64,000 nt of DNA from Chlorokybus atmophyticus (GCA_009103225.1 RHPI01001737.1:379594-443593), one strand, 5' to 3'; shown: positions 10,486-22,883, counted from the stretch's first letter. A program made the numbers and translations. The notes: generated from the letters alone by a model not told the origin.

Positions 10486-11915
10486 TCAGGGTTGCCCCAA
10501 GCAACAGCTGCGACTTTCAAAGTTGGCGGGGAATTTGCCTCCAGCCTTGTGGCCGTTGATAGTGCTGATGTTGCCTTTGCCCATGTGATTGTTGGCGCCG
10601 GCTGACGAGAGGGTTCTTTTGAGGGCTTCCCTCAACTCAACATGCAATGTGTAGCACACCGCTTCAAGGTACCCGTCCATGCCGCAGTGAGTGCAATGGG
10701 CGTCAGCACGTTGCATTGAGCACTCCTTTATAAAGTGCTCCTCTTCGCCACACCTGTGGCAGATCGGGTGAGGGTAGTCCTCAAAGCGGACCGCGACGTG
10801 AGCAGTACGCGCGTGCTTGAGCTGAGTTGAGGTTGAGTCTGGAGGTTGCCACTACTGCGATAAGTGAGACCGCTGATCTTCAGAGCAGGTTGTTCCTGCA
10901 TTAGGTCTTTTTGCCAATTCATGGCGCTACTGTAAGCGCGCCTTGGTGTGTAGTTGGCTTTGCCGCAGAGTTTGTCCTCAACATGGTTGTGCAGCGGTGG
11001 GTCTAGGTTCTCCACGTACACATGTGCCAGATAAAAGGGATTGACCAGTGGCATCTCGTTCAGGGTGGTGTCCTCCACTAGGCTGACGCGTGCATAAAAC
11101 TGAACGGGTGTTTCGCTGGTCTTCCTTCTGAGCCTAATAAGCTCATGTGCCTTTTCAGCGGTGTAAGCTGGGAAGCATTGGTTCAATCGACTCGTTCATC
11201 GGATGAACCAGGTCCGGCTATGAGGACAGTGGTGCTGTCTCAATGGGGATGTCCTCCGCAGCTTGTGTTTGCAGAACTGCAAGGTGTGGTGCAGCAAGAG
11301 GTGCTGCCGCAAGGGTGAGGGCGTCGGCGACAGGTGCGCTGCATCGTTTGTCGAAAGCCTCGTTGGTCTCGTCTGCTCCTATCTTAGGTACCACAAATAA
11401 TGGCGTGGCAGCGATGGTGCCGGTCATGCTGCTGCCGGTGTCGATCACCTCCGCATGAGGAGATACGTGTTCCCGTGGAGTGCGCAAGGTGACAGAGGGT
11501 AAAGCCCGGAGGGCACCCAGCCTCGGCAGCCGATATGGTAGGACCCGAAGAAGAGCCAGAGCGGAGAAGAATTTCATCTTCGAGCAGGTTGTGTGCAGAG
11601 ACAACCTCATGCCATACGGCTAATGCCACGTCATTAAGATAATTAGCGACAATGAGGAAATTCTGCAGGTGGTTCCATTCCCCCTTTGCTCGTGTCTTCA
11701 CTGTCAGGGTGATAGAGTTGAAGCGGATGAGCCACTCCTTTAATTAGTGTATTGGAGCCAGCAGCGCCGGTGAAGACAAGCTTCCTGCCACTGCCACTGC
11801 CTCCGCAACAGCTGCGAGTGTCATTGGTGGCTGCCATGTCTTTGCTTTCAAAGCTGTGGTCGCGACAGAGAGGAGGACAGATGCCTGCAGCAGCGAGTGG
11901 GTCGGATTCACCCAC
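10486..11915 (-). pseudogene. Ty3/gypsy Gag with two zinc knuckles
   Basis: The likely start is near 11915 or 11832. Capsid-like helices follow (EWNHLQNFLIVANYLNDVA near 11690, ETPVQFYARVSLVEDTTLNE near 11110). At about 10790-10690 are two nucleocapsid knuckles: CHRCGEEEHFIKEC, a canonical CX2CX4HX4C, and CTHCGMDGYLEAVC, where the zinc-binding His is Tyr (CAC to TAC). At least two frameshifts and several stops break the frame. It lies upstream of the copy A protease and DNMT on the same strand and may be the Gag of that element, though 4 kb of unclear sequence intervenes. Confidence 0.7.
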
Positions 11916-12900
11916 TTGTTCTTTTGGTTAAGAGGAGGAATCCGGTGTGAAGTCCACTAACGGGGTAGCAGGGTTGGCTCGCCTCCAACCTCCAATGATC
12001 TTGCTTGTTGGGTCTCTCAGATGAGTCCGTGACTCCTGAGACACATGCATACATATGCAACGAACATGAGCAAGGCAAAACAAGCAAAAACATCTTAAGC
12101 GGTGACTTAAGAGCTGTGGTGTAAGTTGCAAGTCAACAAGCTCCTTATACTGAGGATGCATGTGAACAAGCATACAGCAGGCATGCGAGGGTGTTCGTGC
12201 GTAGTTTGAATTAGCTAAGTAAAGCAAGTTTACGTTCTGCAAGCACTTAACAACCGTGCGCTAGTGGATGCTTGTAATTGCCAAGGCGGCTGTGAAAGGC
12301 ATGCAAAGTACCGTGTACGAGGTGCAGTCCACAAGCCATTGGGCAGTGGCCACGCCACAGGCTCAACAGCAATGCACAAGGGCAACGCAGAACAACAAAG
12401 AGTAGGCCAAGGCAGGGGGAAAAGTATACGACAAGGGTTCCAAGGTGTCCATTTTTGCAAGTTTTAGGCTCACATAAAGCAGCGTGCATGCATGCAATCT
12501 GCCTAAGCTGATGTGACTTCTTAAAAGTCTTATGTGTAACGCCGCTGCTTCCGTGCCAGTCCGCTTACTTGCAACTTACTGCCGACTTCCTTGTTAGGGT
12601 TTGCCTAAGGGAGCCGTCGATGTTGGCCGCTGCCATAAGCTCTCACTGCTAATTGGTTCGCATGAAAGGGGCGTCGATGGGTCTCGTTACGCTAGCTGCC
12701 GGGGGATGGATCGGGGGAACCGGTTCGGGTGATCCAGATGCTAGGGCAGAGGGCACAAGGAGTGCGAGGGAAGTGCGTGTTAAGGGCTGCTACCGTGACA
12801 AATATAGCTCGTCGCGCAAGTAGGCATTGAGAGCAGCGATCATAATTGTTGAGCATGAACTTGCTGCAACAAATGCGTGCATGTTTTATTGAATAACTTC
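11916..12900. other. non-coding stretch upstream of the Gag remnant
   Basis: I see no gene here. It should hold the leader or 5' LTR of the minus-strand gypsy, but I found no matching partner repeat in the window. Confidence 0.4.
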
Positions 12901-12904
12901 ATAC

Positions 12905-13560
12905 CAAGTACAACCTATGAAGGGCGCATCTCATCGATTAGATGAAAGGCAACGCCACCATTTTATACAATCTACTTTTGTGGCGTTGCCCTCAATGTCC
13001 TTCAAAGTCATGAAAAGCGCCCTTGAGTATTACATTCTGTATCAAGATGCTCAACAAACCATGCAGGCGCAACCGTTGCAGCAAGGTCACCTCGGTTTGC
13101 GGTGTGCACGGTGTAAATGTGTCAGAACTTTAAGACAGACTTTGGTAACATAATTAAATATTACAAGCTGTTTACTCTTTGTATAATGTCATGATGAAAG
13201 CATTGTCTTCAAAACGCCCTTGTGAGGCTTGCATCTAGTGTAGATAATAAACCATTCATGCCTATCCGTTGCGGCAAGTTAACACTCAACGGCGTTTAGA
13301 CGCGTCAATTTCAATATTAATCTTTAAGCTATACAAAGGCGTTCTTGAGGGGCTTGCATTGTGTATGAAGACAGACACTCAATGAATGCAGGCGCATGTT
13401 GTGGTATATATGTAAGGTTGGTAAAAATGTTTGAGTTAAAAAGTTTTTAATTCAAGCCATGAAATGCGCCCTTGAGGGGCTTGCACTCTATAGCAACGTA
13501 CGCAACGAACCATGCAGGCACCCATTGCAGCAAGTTGACAGCAATTGGTGCTTCATTGTA
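12905..13560. repeat. degenerate tandem repeat (about four units)
   Basis: Four anchors of the type GCGCCCTTGAGGGGCTTGCA occur near 13017, 13213, 13339 and 13466. After three of them comes a variant of AACCATGCAGGCGCAACCGT with TTGCAGCAAG close behind. Spacing is about 125-200 bases. This looks like an old minisatellite or satellite array next to the chromovirus insertion point. Confidence 0.6.
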
Positions 13561-13625
13561 TCATTGATACTTGCAACATCATATAATATGGTGTTGCAAG
13601 TTTAATATCGGATTCGCGCTTACAA

Positions 13626-15062
13626 TGTAACGCTAGCCCAAGCTTAACACACTTGTATCATACCTGAAAAACGCTATGTAACTCACAACGCCCACATGCA
13701 CACTTGTGCACGAGGCTACTCATGTGCAGTCTTCTCACATCACTCACTAGCTAACAACAGTCACTCTCAACTTGCGCTAGGCTATGCCACTTTGTAGCCC
13801 TCTTGGCATTAAGATAGAAGTAACGCCACCCTAGGCTTGAACACTTAGTTCTCGTCTAAGAGGGTCTTGCACTCTCCTTCGTGCACGCAGTTGCACTCAA
13901 GTGCAAGCACTCTCTTACCGTGAAAACAGTCCCCTACAAGTTTTAGCAACGTACACACACTCACACACAAGTGTTAGTGCTCTCACACCGTGCATACACT
14001 TACACACTAGTGATAGCAACCGGCACGCACTTACACACAAGTGTTAGCACTCTCACACCGTGCATACACTCATGCACAAGTGCAAATGCTATCTTCACCG
14101 TGCATACACTCACACACAAGTGTTACACAAGGACAAGCTTCACTCCTTGACGTTGAAGAGCTTTGGCCTCTCACTCGAACACCCCACGTGAAGTCCCACA
14201 CGAGCGAGCACGCCAAGGCAAGGTAGACTCAAGTCTCCAATCCCCTCCTTGCCTACTGAGCATGCTCACTTATATACCCCAAGTGCCTTATCTTAGCCGC
14301 GAAGGGTAGTGGGTGTTTCCACCAATGGTGCCTCCTTCAGACCTAATGTAATCGAAGGCAGCCAACCACCTTGTGACAAGCACTCTTGCACTTGCCCACT
14401 AGGCTCACACCAACTTGGTGTGAGCCTGAAGACGAATCATCTTGAAGGATATCTTACCCCTAGGTATAAGCAACCAATGAGATTGTACTATGATCTCGGG
14501 TGACCACACAGTGTTGTGGCCACAGAGTGTAGATATCCGTCTCTGTTATATCGGTATTGCAATATACAATATTAGCATACTTCTGTGCAAAATCCGCAGC
14601 TGCCTCTTCTGGCACTTTCGAGAGAAGTGCACGTGTATTATCCACATTGTCTTCTACGATGTGGACATCCATTGCTAAGATATCCGCATTCTTCTGCGCG
14701 AGATCAATGCTGGAATCTTCTAGTCTTCTTTAGACACGAGTCTATGCGATATTAACATCGTTGCTGTGATATCATCATTTGTATCTTGCATATCCACAAT
14801 TATGTGCAAGATATCAACATTCTTAAATGTTTTTGCTTGAATAATAAACACATCTGCATATTAGACATTTGTGGCTAACTAGCCCACATTAATGTCCATA
14901 CCATAAACACCTGCGTATAAGATGTCAACATCTATAATGTAGACATTTGTGGCTAACTGTTCCACATTAAATTCTGTCTTGTAGCAGCAAGCACACATGC
15001 TTGTTGATTGACTACCTCACGTATGTCCAAGCACTGAGAGCGTAACTACTAGCCGCGTTACA
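13626..15062 (-). repeat. 3' LTR of the chromovirus
   Basis: In plus orientation it runs TGTAACGC ... GCGTTACA, and repeats at 23599-24972 with substitutions and indels. It contains a promoter-like CTTATATACCCC stretch at about 14270 (TATA on the opposite strand) and a region of CA-rich subrepeats (variants of ACACACAAGTGTTAGCAACG). It is preceded, in element orientation, by a purine-rich tract. Confidence 0.9.
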
Positions 15063-15082
15063 CTCCTCCCCACCTACTTTGT
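15063..15082 (-). other. polypurine tract of the chromovirus
   Basis: On the minus strand a purine run (GGTGGGGAGGAG) directly abuts the TGTAACGC start of the 3' LTR, the expected position for the plus-strand primer. Confidence 0.7.
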
Positions 15083-15299
15083 GACAATCTCCGTCACATA
15101 CATTACGGTTGAGAAGCAACGGGACATGAAGGTGGCCAACCTTCATGATTGCTCTCTCGTGGGTGCACCCTTACTTGGTAGGCTGGGCTTAGGGTTGTGC
15201 CCGCTTTGTGCACATGTATGAAAAGGCATGTTAGCTATGGCACGAGGTAGCTATGCTTAGGTTAGGTCTCCATGCGTTGCAAGGAACTCATGCATCAAA

Positions 15300-16230
15300 T
15301 ATTTGCAATTTCCCAAGTGCTTTTCTACGACTTATGAGTTGCGTTCTACACCATAGCCCTTCCATTACAAGGTACTCGGGAGAATGGTTTCCAACAGGAG
15401 GATGGGGTGCCAATATCGCCTCCACCTCATAATCCCACTCACTATTTATCAACTCACGTAGAGGTGGGGGTTGAACTCTTCCATCACTCTTGTACTACAG
15501 AGTAGTACTCCCTTAGAAACGACACATAAAACACGTCATGCATCTTAAAGTGCTCCAAGAGGCGAAGCTTATACACCACGGCACCAATGAGATTAAGCAC
15601 CTCGAAAGAGCCAATCCACTTGGGTAGAAGCTTCTTACTTCTTCGACTCTTGATCCGTATGTTTTTCGTGCTAAGCAACACATGTTGCCCAACACTAAAC
15701 ACTACGTCCCCGCGATCCTTGTCGGCAAAGTTATTTTGGCGGCTTTGAATAGAGGCCTTACCTTTGCTTAGCACATCTTGTATACGTGCAGCAAGCTCTG
15801 CCTACGGCCGGTTCCCTTGCCTTTTTGCCGAAAATCTTTTCATTAGGCGCACAAGGATGTTTGCCAAGGTTCAAGAAAAAGGGACGCTCCTTCACCGATT
15901 CTTGATAAGCCGAGTTTATGCCGAACTCAACACATCTAGTAGCTCATCCCAATTATCTTAGCTTGCCGACACATACCGTCGTAAGGCTTGTTCCAAGTTC
16001 TATTCATCTTCTCCGTTTGTCCGTTACTTTAAGGATGGTATGCGGTGGACATGGATTGCTTAATCCCTAGTGTCTTACACATACTCTTCCAAAATGCTCC
16101 CATGAATCTCGGCCTTTCTATTCGAGACAACCCCTCGAAGAGTCCATGAAGCTTATATAAACGTTTGCCATGAACGACCAAGCAAACTCAACCGCATTGA
16201 TCTCCACACAAACACGGCTTGACGTTCGCG
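15300..16230 (-). pseudogene. chromovirus integrase C-terminus and chromodomain
   Basis: From 16230 down the minus strand encodes the middle of the integrase core (EFAWSFMANVY ... EIHGSILEEYV) with stops. Then follows the C-terminal SH3-like domain (15774-15484: VGQHVLLSTKNIRI ... KLLPKWIGSFEVL ... HDVFYVSFLR). A chromodomain at about 15460-15320 reads WDYEVEAILAPHPP and, after a one-base shift, WKGYGVERN. It joins to the N-terminal integrase at 20.4-20.6 kb across the inserted block. Confidence 0.85.
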
Positions 16231-16306
16231 GGCCATGTATGGTCCTTCCACCGGGTGCGTGGTCCCCGGGGGACGGACCGTCCATGGTTCTTTTGGGACT
16301 CCAATA

Positions 16307-16773
16307 CAGTCTACCCCCGTTATAAGAATCACGTTAATCTTTCAGCTTTTCATTCCACTAACGGGGTTATTCTCTTGGCGCTTATAAGATTATATATTCT
16401 TTTGTTATTTAAAGAATATATATTCTGTTAATGGGGTTATTGACCGATAACCTTAAGCCACGTCATCATTTGCTGACGTGGCAAGACTTAAATTTATATT
16501 TCCTCTATAAACCATACAATACAATATATAAACTTTATGATTTAAGATGATTTTTATATAATTATTTTAATATCAACAAGACAATCATGCCATTAACAAG
16601 GTATCCCCCCGTACAAGACTGAGCCCACTTAAATTTTCAATTTTAGTCTTATTACGTACAAGACTATTTCACTAACCGAAGATATTTGCCTATAAAACCA
16701 TTGGTCTTTTGATAATCCATGATCTTAGCGGGGTTATTCCCTTAAAGCGAAGTCTTTTAACGGGGGTAGACTT
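16307..16773. mobile_element. MITE with 16-bp terminal inverted repeats
   Basis: The left end CAGTCTACCCCCGTTA follows a TA. The right end is TAACGGGGGTAGACTT, its reverse complement but for the last base. The 467-bp body is AT-rich, non-coding and has three copies of a GGGGTTATT motif. The CAGT start beside TA suggests the pogo/Tc1-mariner group. It is nested in the 4.2-kb block. Confidence 0.75.
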
Positions 16774-17799
16774 CACCTGGCGCGCACCATGCAGACCAGG
16801 AACGTGCCTGGTCCGTGGCCGGACCAGGCACGTCCCTGGTCTGCATACGCACTAGCCTCTGAACCATGCATGGTCCTGTCATGTCTCTGCTACAATGGTC
16901 CTGGAAGTACGGGACCTTGCCTGGTGCGTTGCACCTCGCCGCAAGCGCAGCATGCCTGATTTGTACGTTAGGGTTACGACGTGTAGTTGCTCATGGCGCT
17001 GGAGAGAGTGGTGGTGGCGGCGGCGGCAAGCCTTGCCGCCTTGAAGCGGTGATTGTTGTTGGGTTAGCAACTGACTTTGCTAGGACTGACTGCACAAGCA
17101 ATGGTGCACAATTCTAGCCGCTGGTGTGTTCGTTCATGCATGCGCATGCACATGCAGCAATGCTGCTGCTAGAGCGACTGCCGTTATTACGTTGTTAAGT
17201 CTCCGAAGCAGTGATTGATGCTGCTTGTTCGTTGGCTTGCTCCCAGCAGCTGTCGCTGCTGTTATCGCAGCAATGGGCCATTGATGATTGCTGCTACCGG
17301 CAGCTATTGTTGTCGTTCAAGTTGGCTTACTGCTGTCACTGTTGACGTTGTCCGCTATGTCACTACAGTCTTTGGAAGTTGTTATCCAAAACCGACACTG
17401 CTGCTGCATGTAGTAGTCGCTACTACACGACAGTCGTCCACAATACCAGCTGCATTGCAGCAAGTAGCTGCTGCAATGGTGTCATTGTTGTCAACGTTTT
17501 GTGATAGTTGCAGCCTCTGCAGGACAGCCGCTGCTCTTGCGACGGCGACTATTCTATTGTTATTGCTTCTCTGAAACTGAGGTTCTTGCAGGCCCTGCAA
17601 CTACTGCGTACCGATAACTTTTGCCACAAGATTCAGTGAAGCATTGGTCTTTGTGCATTTGCTTTCACACACAACGAGGAGCGTCTAGGCTCAATACTAG
17701 GCAATTTTACATCAAGTCAATGCAACGGAAAAACACAGGAAGTGCTGTGGCACAGTGAGGTACTTTGCACAATATGTATACACAGAGGTGTACTGTCCC

Positions 17800-19520
17800 A
17801 CTCCCCTCTCCCCCCCGCCCTCATTCTCCTTCTTACCCAACACTGTTGGGCGAGAGGGGAGACTCAGTACCCACCAGCCCCTTCCGTTGACTGATGTAGG
17901 CGTCGACTGTTGGTCTATCCACCTAACAGTCCCTTCTGTCAACTGTTGAGAGCCAATAGTCCATGGCAGTCGTGCGCCAACCATGTAGCAAGGTACGCGC
18001 ATAGCTCCGCTGCTCTCCACCGTTTTACGCATGCAATCGCGCAGACCGAGGAGGACACCAGCGGGGCGGACTTGTTGCTGCTGCTGGTAAGCCTTACACT
18101 GAGTATAAGGCTGCTTGTGTACATACACATACATGCGCACACACGCGGTCACACGCTTGCGCATGCACTTGCAATGACTTGTGACTCGCAGTTGTTCAAG
18201 CACTAGTAGTATGGCACCCGCACACACGCACTCGCATGCCTTTTCTTAATTTCAGTCCCCTCTCTCTCCCTCCTCCCTCGTCCCCTCTCACCCAACAGTC
18301 CCTTCTGAAGCCCATTGACAGCCCTTCCCTTGGCAGTCCTTGGCTGTTGGCTGTCGACCAACAGTCGGGGACTGTTGGTCGACCCAGCCCTTCCCGCGAC
18401 ATCCCTGTCAACCTACATCCCTAGAGTTAGGGACGGACAGTCCAAGACTGTCGCGCGCCAACCATCCAGCACGTCTGCAATCCGCCCTTGATCTATCGTT
18501 TGCGCATGCATGGCGATTGCGCAGACGAGGAGGGCTCTCCATTGCACAGATGAGTACCCTTTTGTTAAGCACATACTGACCTAGTTGTACACTCATTAAG
18601 ATTATTAGCACACTGCATTATTTATACGCACGCACATAATGTAGGCACGTGAGCACCCATTTTTCAACCACAGCACATACGCACATGTTGACTCCTACCA
18701 TGCATAGGTCTACATAAGTGAGTGCACTTACATACAAGGACGCGCACAGGCCGCACACACCAGCCAATGCTGACTGCAGCTAAAAGCAACGCCCCATCCC
18801 CTGTGATGACCCGCCGAACAAGTAACCAAGTAAGTTTTTTTACAGCCATTTGTCGACAGCCCCCCCCTCCTTTCTCTCCCCCCGAAGTGCAGTCATGCAC
18901 CAACATATGCACAGTCATACGCATGCTTACGCACAACAACGCGAGCGCATACAAACAGTGACAGTCGCTCAACCTTACGCACGCATGTGCATGCACAGTT
19001 GTATACGCTTACTCGCATACACACGCGTGCAGGCCATGCAACTTACTACATCTATGACTGCCGCTTCTGTCCTGGGGGACAACCGGGCTACTGAAGGACA
19101 CACCACCGCGCACCGGTGGAATGTGTAGTCTCTCCCTGGCTCTGCTGGAGTTCGGCAACAACAACATCAACAGGTGCGTGTGAACATGTGCGTGGTTTGC
19201 GTGCACGTGTGAGTGTATGATGCGAGTGCCTATTAGAAATTTGGTTTGCATAGTGTGCGCAAGACATCTCACCTCACCATCAGCACTACTACTAACAACA
19301 ACAACACACGCTCAACCTCGACAACCAAGGGCTGTGGGAAGGGCTGTCCTTCCGACAGCCCTCGGCTGCTTTGACATCCGACGACTGTCAGTTGGCCGTC
19401 GACAGTCCTTTTTACAGCCCCTCGGCCGAGGGCTGTCAAAACGACTGTTGGCTGCTGCCAACTGACAGCCGAGGACTGTCAGTTGGCCAACCATACAACG
19501 GCCCATAGACAGTTGAACAA
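17800..19520. repeat. cluster of short inverted and direct GACTGT/ACAGTC repeats
   Basis: Three patches (about 17840-17960, 18290-18480 and 19320-19510) consist of short words such as CAGTCC, GACTGTTGG, CGACAGCC and their complements, repeated in both orientations and able to fold extensively. Microsatellite-like CACGCA/TGCATG sequence lies between. No ORF with recognisable content was found. Confidence 0.5.
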
Positions 19521-20429
19521 TTGGTAGGTGCACGCACACACTTACCTTACCACACGCCTATGCAGGCTTTGCACACGTGTGCCACAGTGTGTGAGGATCA
19601 ATCAGACCATTCAACAGCCCATGTGTTAAAGACATGCCGAAGCACGCACGCACACTCACACTCACACATGCGTGTGCAGGCTGTGCACCGCTGCAATACA
19701 GCTGCAGACAGTTTTTGGCAGTTGCGGCTCAGGTGGTGCGTGCTTGCCGGCCAGCTGTGAAGCACTAGGCCACAAGTCTCACCGCCAGCAAGGTGCACGC
19801 AACGGTGCCTCTATCTCTCATGCATGCCTTTCTGTGTAAGAGCCCACGCACATGCATGCACAGCCGCACACCAATGCACAGCTCTGCAGACACACGCACG
19901 TACGCATGCACGCGCACATGAACGCGCATGCATGCACAGTCGCGCACTGATGCACAGCTTTGCACACCAACACGCATACACAGCCGCACCAATGCGCAGC
20001 TGTACTGATGCATGCGCGCACACACATGTGTACAGTCCTTCACAGTGACACGCACATGTGTGCAGGCCCTGCAAGTTGCTGTGGAGCGGTGATGCAAGCT
20101 TGGAATCAAGGGGATGGGGATGTAGTACGGATAGGCTTGATAGGCATAGAGCGTGTGTCTTCCGCTAATTGTACCTGAAACAACAACATGAAAGTTTTCT
20201 TCTTGCAAGCGTACACATAGTCATGGCTAGTGCGGACCAGACCTGGTCTATCCCACATGCATATGCACTCACACGTGCATGGATCAACCTTGGTCCATGT
20301 TAACATGTCAGACATATATGGTCCACACACACTTGATTATGCATGGACCAACCTTGGTTCGTGTTTGCATGATAAAGTCGGACCATACATGGTTCGCACA
20401 ACCTCATGGACTTGCGCGCCAGCCATGGT

Positions 20430-21467
20430 CCATGCTCACACTCTCCCACGTGTCATCGGGCACGGGTAAAGGTACAAGCAAGCCACCCTTGCATGCATTG
20501 ATGGACTTGTTGCGTTGACATGAATCACATGTCTTCATACGCCTCAATGTCACTTAACATTGAGAAGGCCACCCATAGCTTCTTTGCGCAAGCTTGATGG
20601 TCTTCTTAATGCTATAGTGCCCTCGATAGGGAGGGTCATGCATCTCGCCAATGTATGCCACTCCTGAAGGCCCGGCTCATCCGGCACCATTTCTGCATTA
20701 CCTTTGTACCAATAATTGCCTTCTTGCACTAGTTTAGACTTGTCTAAGTCCTTGAACCATTGGTTCATGAGGGAAGCATTTGCTATTCTAGCTTCAAAGC
20801 TAGTTGGCTCTCTCTTGCTCTCGTTGACCGATTCAAGTCTCGGCATTACGTGTGCTTGCGACCTTGTCGCCACCGCAACAGTCATAGCTTTGTTTCCAAG
20901 CTTTGAAAGCTTGGCGGGCACTCGATTTGGGAAGTCCGCGACATTGATCCTCCCCGGTCCATACTTCCACTCAAAGTTAAAGCGCGATAGGAACTCTGCC
21001 CACCGTGCTTGTCTTCGAGACAAGTTGGATTGTTGGGGAAGGTAGATGAGGGGATCGTTGTCGGTTACAACCTTGAACTTCACTCCCTCTAAGTAACAAT
21101 GCCATTTCCACAAGGCGTTTATTACTCCAAGCAACTCTTGCTTGGTGGTGTAGATGCGCTCGACGTCACGAAACTTGTGTGATTCGAAAGCAACGGGATG
21201 TCCATCTTGCAACAACACCGCATCGATGCCATGCAAGCTAGCATCACTTACCACCTTGAAGGGTTGAGAGAAATCCGGCATTTGCAACACCGGTGCATTC
21301 ATTGATGCATCTATGATGCCATACAAGGCTCGTTGTTGTGTCTCCCCCCAACTCCATTTGACCTCCTTGCTCAACAACTTGATGAGCGGTGTTGCTTTGG
21401 CCGAATACCCTAGGATGAAGCGCCAAAAGTAGTTGGCTAGGCCTAAGAATAACCGCAAGTCGGACAA
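20430..21467 (-). pseudogene. chromovirus RNase H and integrase N-terminus
   Basis: A 305-codon ORF (21467-20550) begins with the RT-RNase H connection (FLGLANYFWRFILGY), then RNase H: SDASLHGIDAVLLQ near residue 90, YTTKQELLGVINALWKWH and a TDNDPL motif. It continues into the integrase-linker (WYKGNAEMVPDEPGLQ). Past a stop come the last codons before the insertion, ending [17 protein letters not shown] near 20430. This is the best preserved part of the element. Confidence 0.9.
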
Positions 21468-22420
21468 TCTTCGGTGAAGGCCATTCCTTTACCACACCTA
21501 CCTTTGTAGGGTCGGCCTTGATGGTTCCACCACCAACAACGTGGCCAAGGAACAACACCTCTTCTTGGAAGAAGCGACATTTCTCTTAGCAAGCATAGAA
21601 CTTGTGCTTGCGTAGTGTGTCGTAGTGTGTCAAACACTGGTTGGAGATGCTTAGCATGCTCCTCCTCATTCTCGCTATACACCAAAATGTTGTTTACATA
21701 GACGAGCACAAAACTTGTTGATGTAGGGCACAAGAGTGTGGTTCATCATTGCTTGAAAAGTGGCGGGTGCATTGGTCAGACCAAAAGGCAACGCTTTGTA
21801 CTAAAATTGACCTTTAGTGTCTAAAAAGAAGTTTCCGGTATGTCATCTTTAGTGATTCGGATCTGATAATAACCCGCTGTCAAGTCCAATGCACTGAACA
21901 CCTTTGCTTTGCCCAATTGATCAAACAAGTTATTAATCCAGACTATAGGGTACTTGTTCTTCACGGTGTTGTTGTTCAAAGCCCTATACAACACGAACAT
22001 GCGCAAACTTGTATTTTGAGGCTTTGAAACAAAATAGATGAGTGCCGTAAACGGCAAGAAACGGCTCAATCAACTTCTCGGTCTTCTTAAGTAGCATTAA
22101 AATTTGCTTCTCCATTTCCGCATACTCAACCGGGCTTGGCCCATACAAAGGCCTTGACGAAGGCACTTTGTTTTCATCTTTGAGGGGTATTGTGCAACAA
22201 ATGTCACGCTCTGACGGGAGTGAACGTAATTCATCCTTGAACACGTCCATGTTGTTAACAATGAGGTGGAGCTTGTGCTTCTCACTTGTGGAAGCAATTC
22301 CCGCATGTTGTGCACCACAAGCTTCACCAACGAGGCCTTCTTCCCCGTCAGGGTGGTAGCTTACCAAAGCAACCACGTGCTTGTGCGCACTCCCTAAATG
22401 GGATCTTGCGTTAAGACACC
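21440..22420 (-). pseudogene. chromovirus reverse transcriptase with YVNN box
   Basis: RT segments in shifted frames: PLKDENKVPSSRPLYG at about 22190, FSALDLTAGYYQIRITKDD at about 21900, and LVYVNNILVYSENEEEHAKH at about 21700. The catalytic YVDD box reads YVNN (codons AAC AAC at 21689-21694), which removes both metal-binding Asp residues and inactivates the enzyme. Both GAC/GAT to AAC changes are G to A on this strand. Confidence 0.88.
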
Positions 22421-22833
22421 AATATCGCATACTCGTACTCTCCTCTAAATACGGTGCACACATTCTTACCCGCGTCTAGTATTGCACGTGAGCGCAACTG
22501 CCAATTTTTGCCGAGGAACACTTGAGTGCCTTGCATTCTTATGTCCACAACTCGAAACAACACTTTGCTTGAGTAGTTGCCTATATTGACTCGAAGCTCA
22601 ACTTGGCCGAGCACCAATATCGTTGCACCATCAATGGTAGCAAACTTGTCTTGACAAGCTTTCATGCGTACCCTTGCACGATTTAGCAACCGTATGTTTA
22701 TAAGGTTGGACACCGTGCCGGTGTCCGCAAGCACACCCACATTTCTACCAAGCATATGGCCGTCAAGTACCCATAGTAGAGCGTCTTCTTCATGCTCCTC
22801 TTGAACACGGTGGCTAAGGTCATCACGCCACAT
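22411..22833 (-). pseudogene. chromovirus aspartic protease
   Basis: A 140-codon ORF with VLADTGTVSNLINIRLL at residues 33-49, the retropepsin DTG site, and a later VFLGKNWQLR motif that matches the second (I/V-L-G) signature. The Asp-Thr-Gly is intact here. It sits between the nucleocapsid and RT as expected for gypsy pol. Confidence 0.8.
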
Positions 22834-22883
22834 AATTAGTGGCTTACGAATGCCCGTTTCTTCTTTGGTTATGACCTTATATC

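Larger units (their letters stand above)
16228..20429. mobile_element. 4.2-kb non-coding insertion in the chromovirus integrase
   Basis: Integrase coding stops at about 20429 ([13 protein letters not shown] on the minus strand) and resumes near 16225, so roughly 4.2 kb intrudes and about 35 codons are lost. Near the edges are GCGGGCCATGTATGGTCC (16228-16245) and, inverted, GCGAACCATGTATGGTCC (20380-20397), a possible terminal inverted repeat. The interior is rich in CA/TG repeats and variants of GGTCCATG and GACTGTTGGC. I see no transposase, so a non-autonomous DNA element or a composite is most likely. Exact ends and target duplication are not clear. Confidence 0.55.

Noticed and set aside
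17712-18227. 171-codon minus-strand ORF in the 4.2-kb insertion
   Set aside because: Composition follows the repeat DNA; no transposase motif, and neighbouring frames are equally open.
19765-20208. Long His/Cys/Ala-rich ORFs
   Set aside because: They are produced by CACGCA/TGCATG-type simple repeats.
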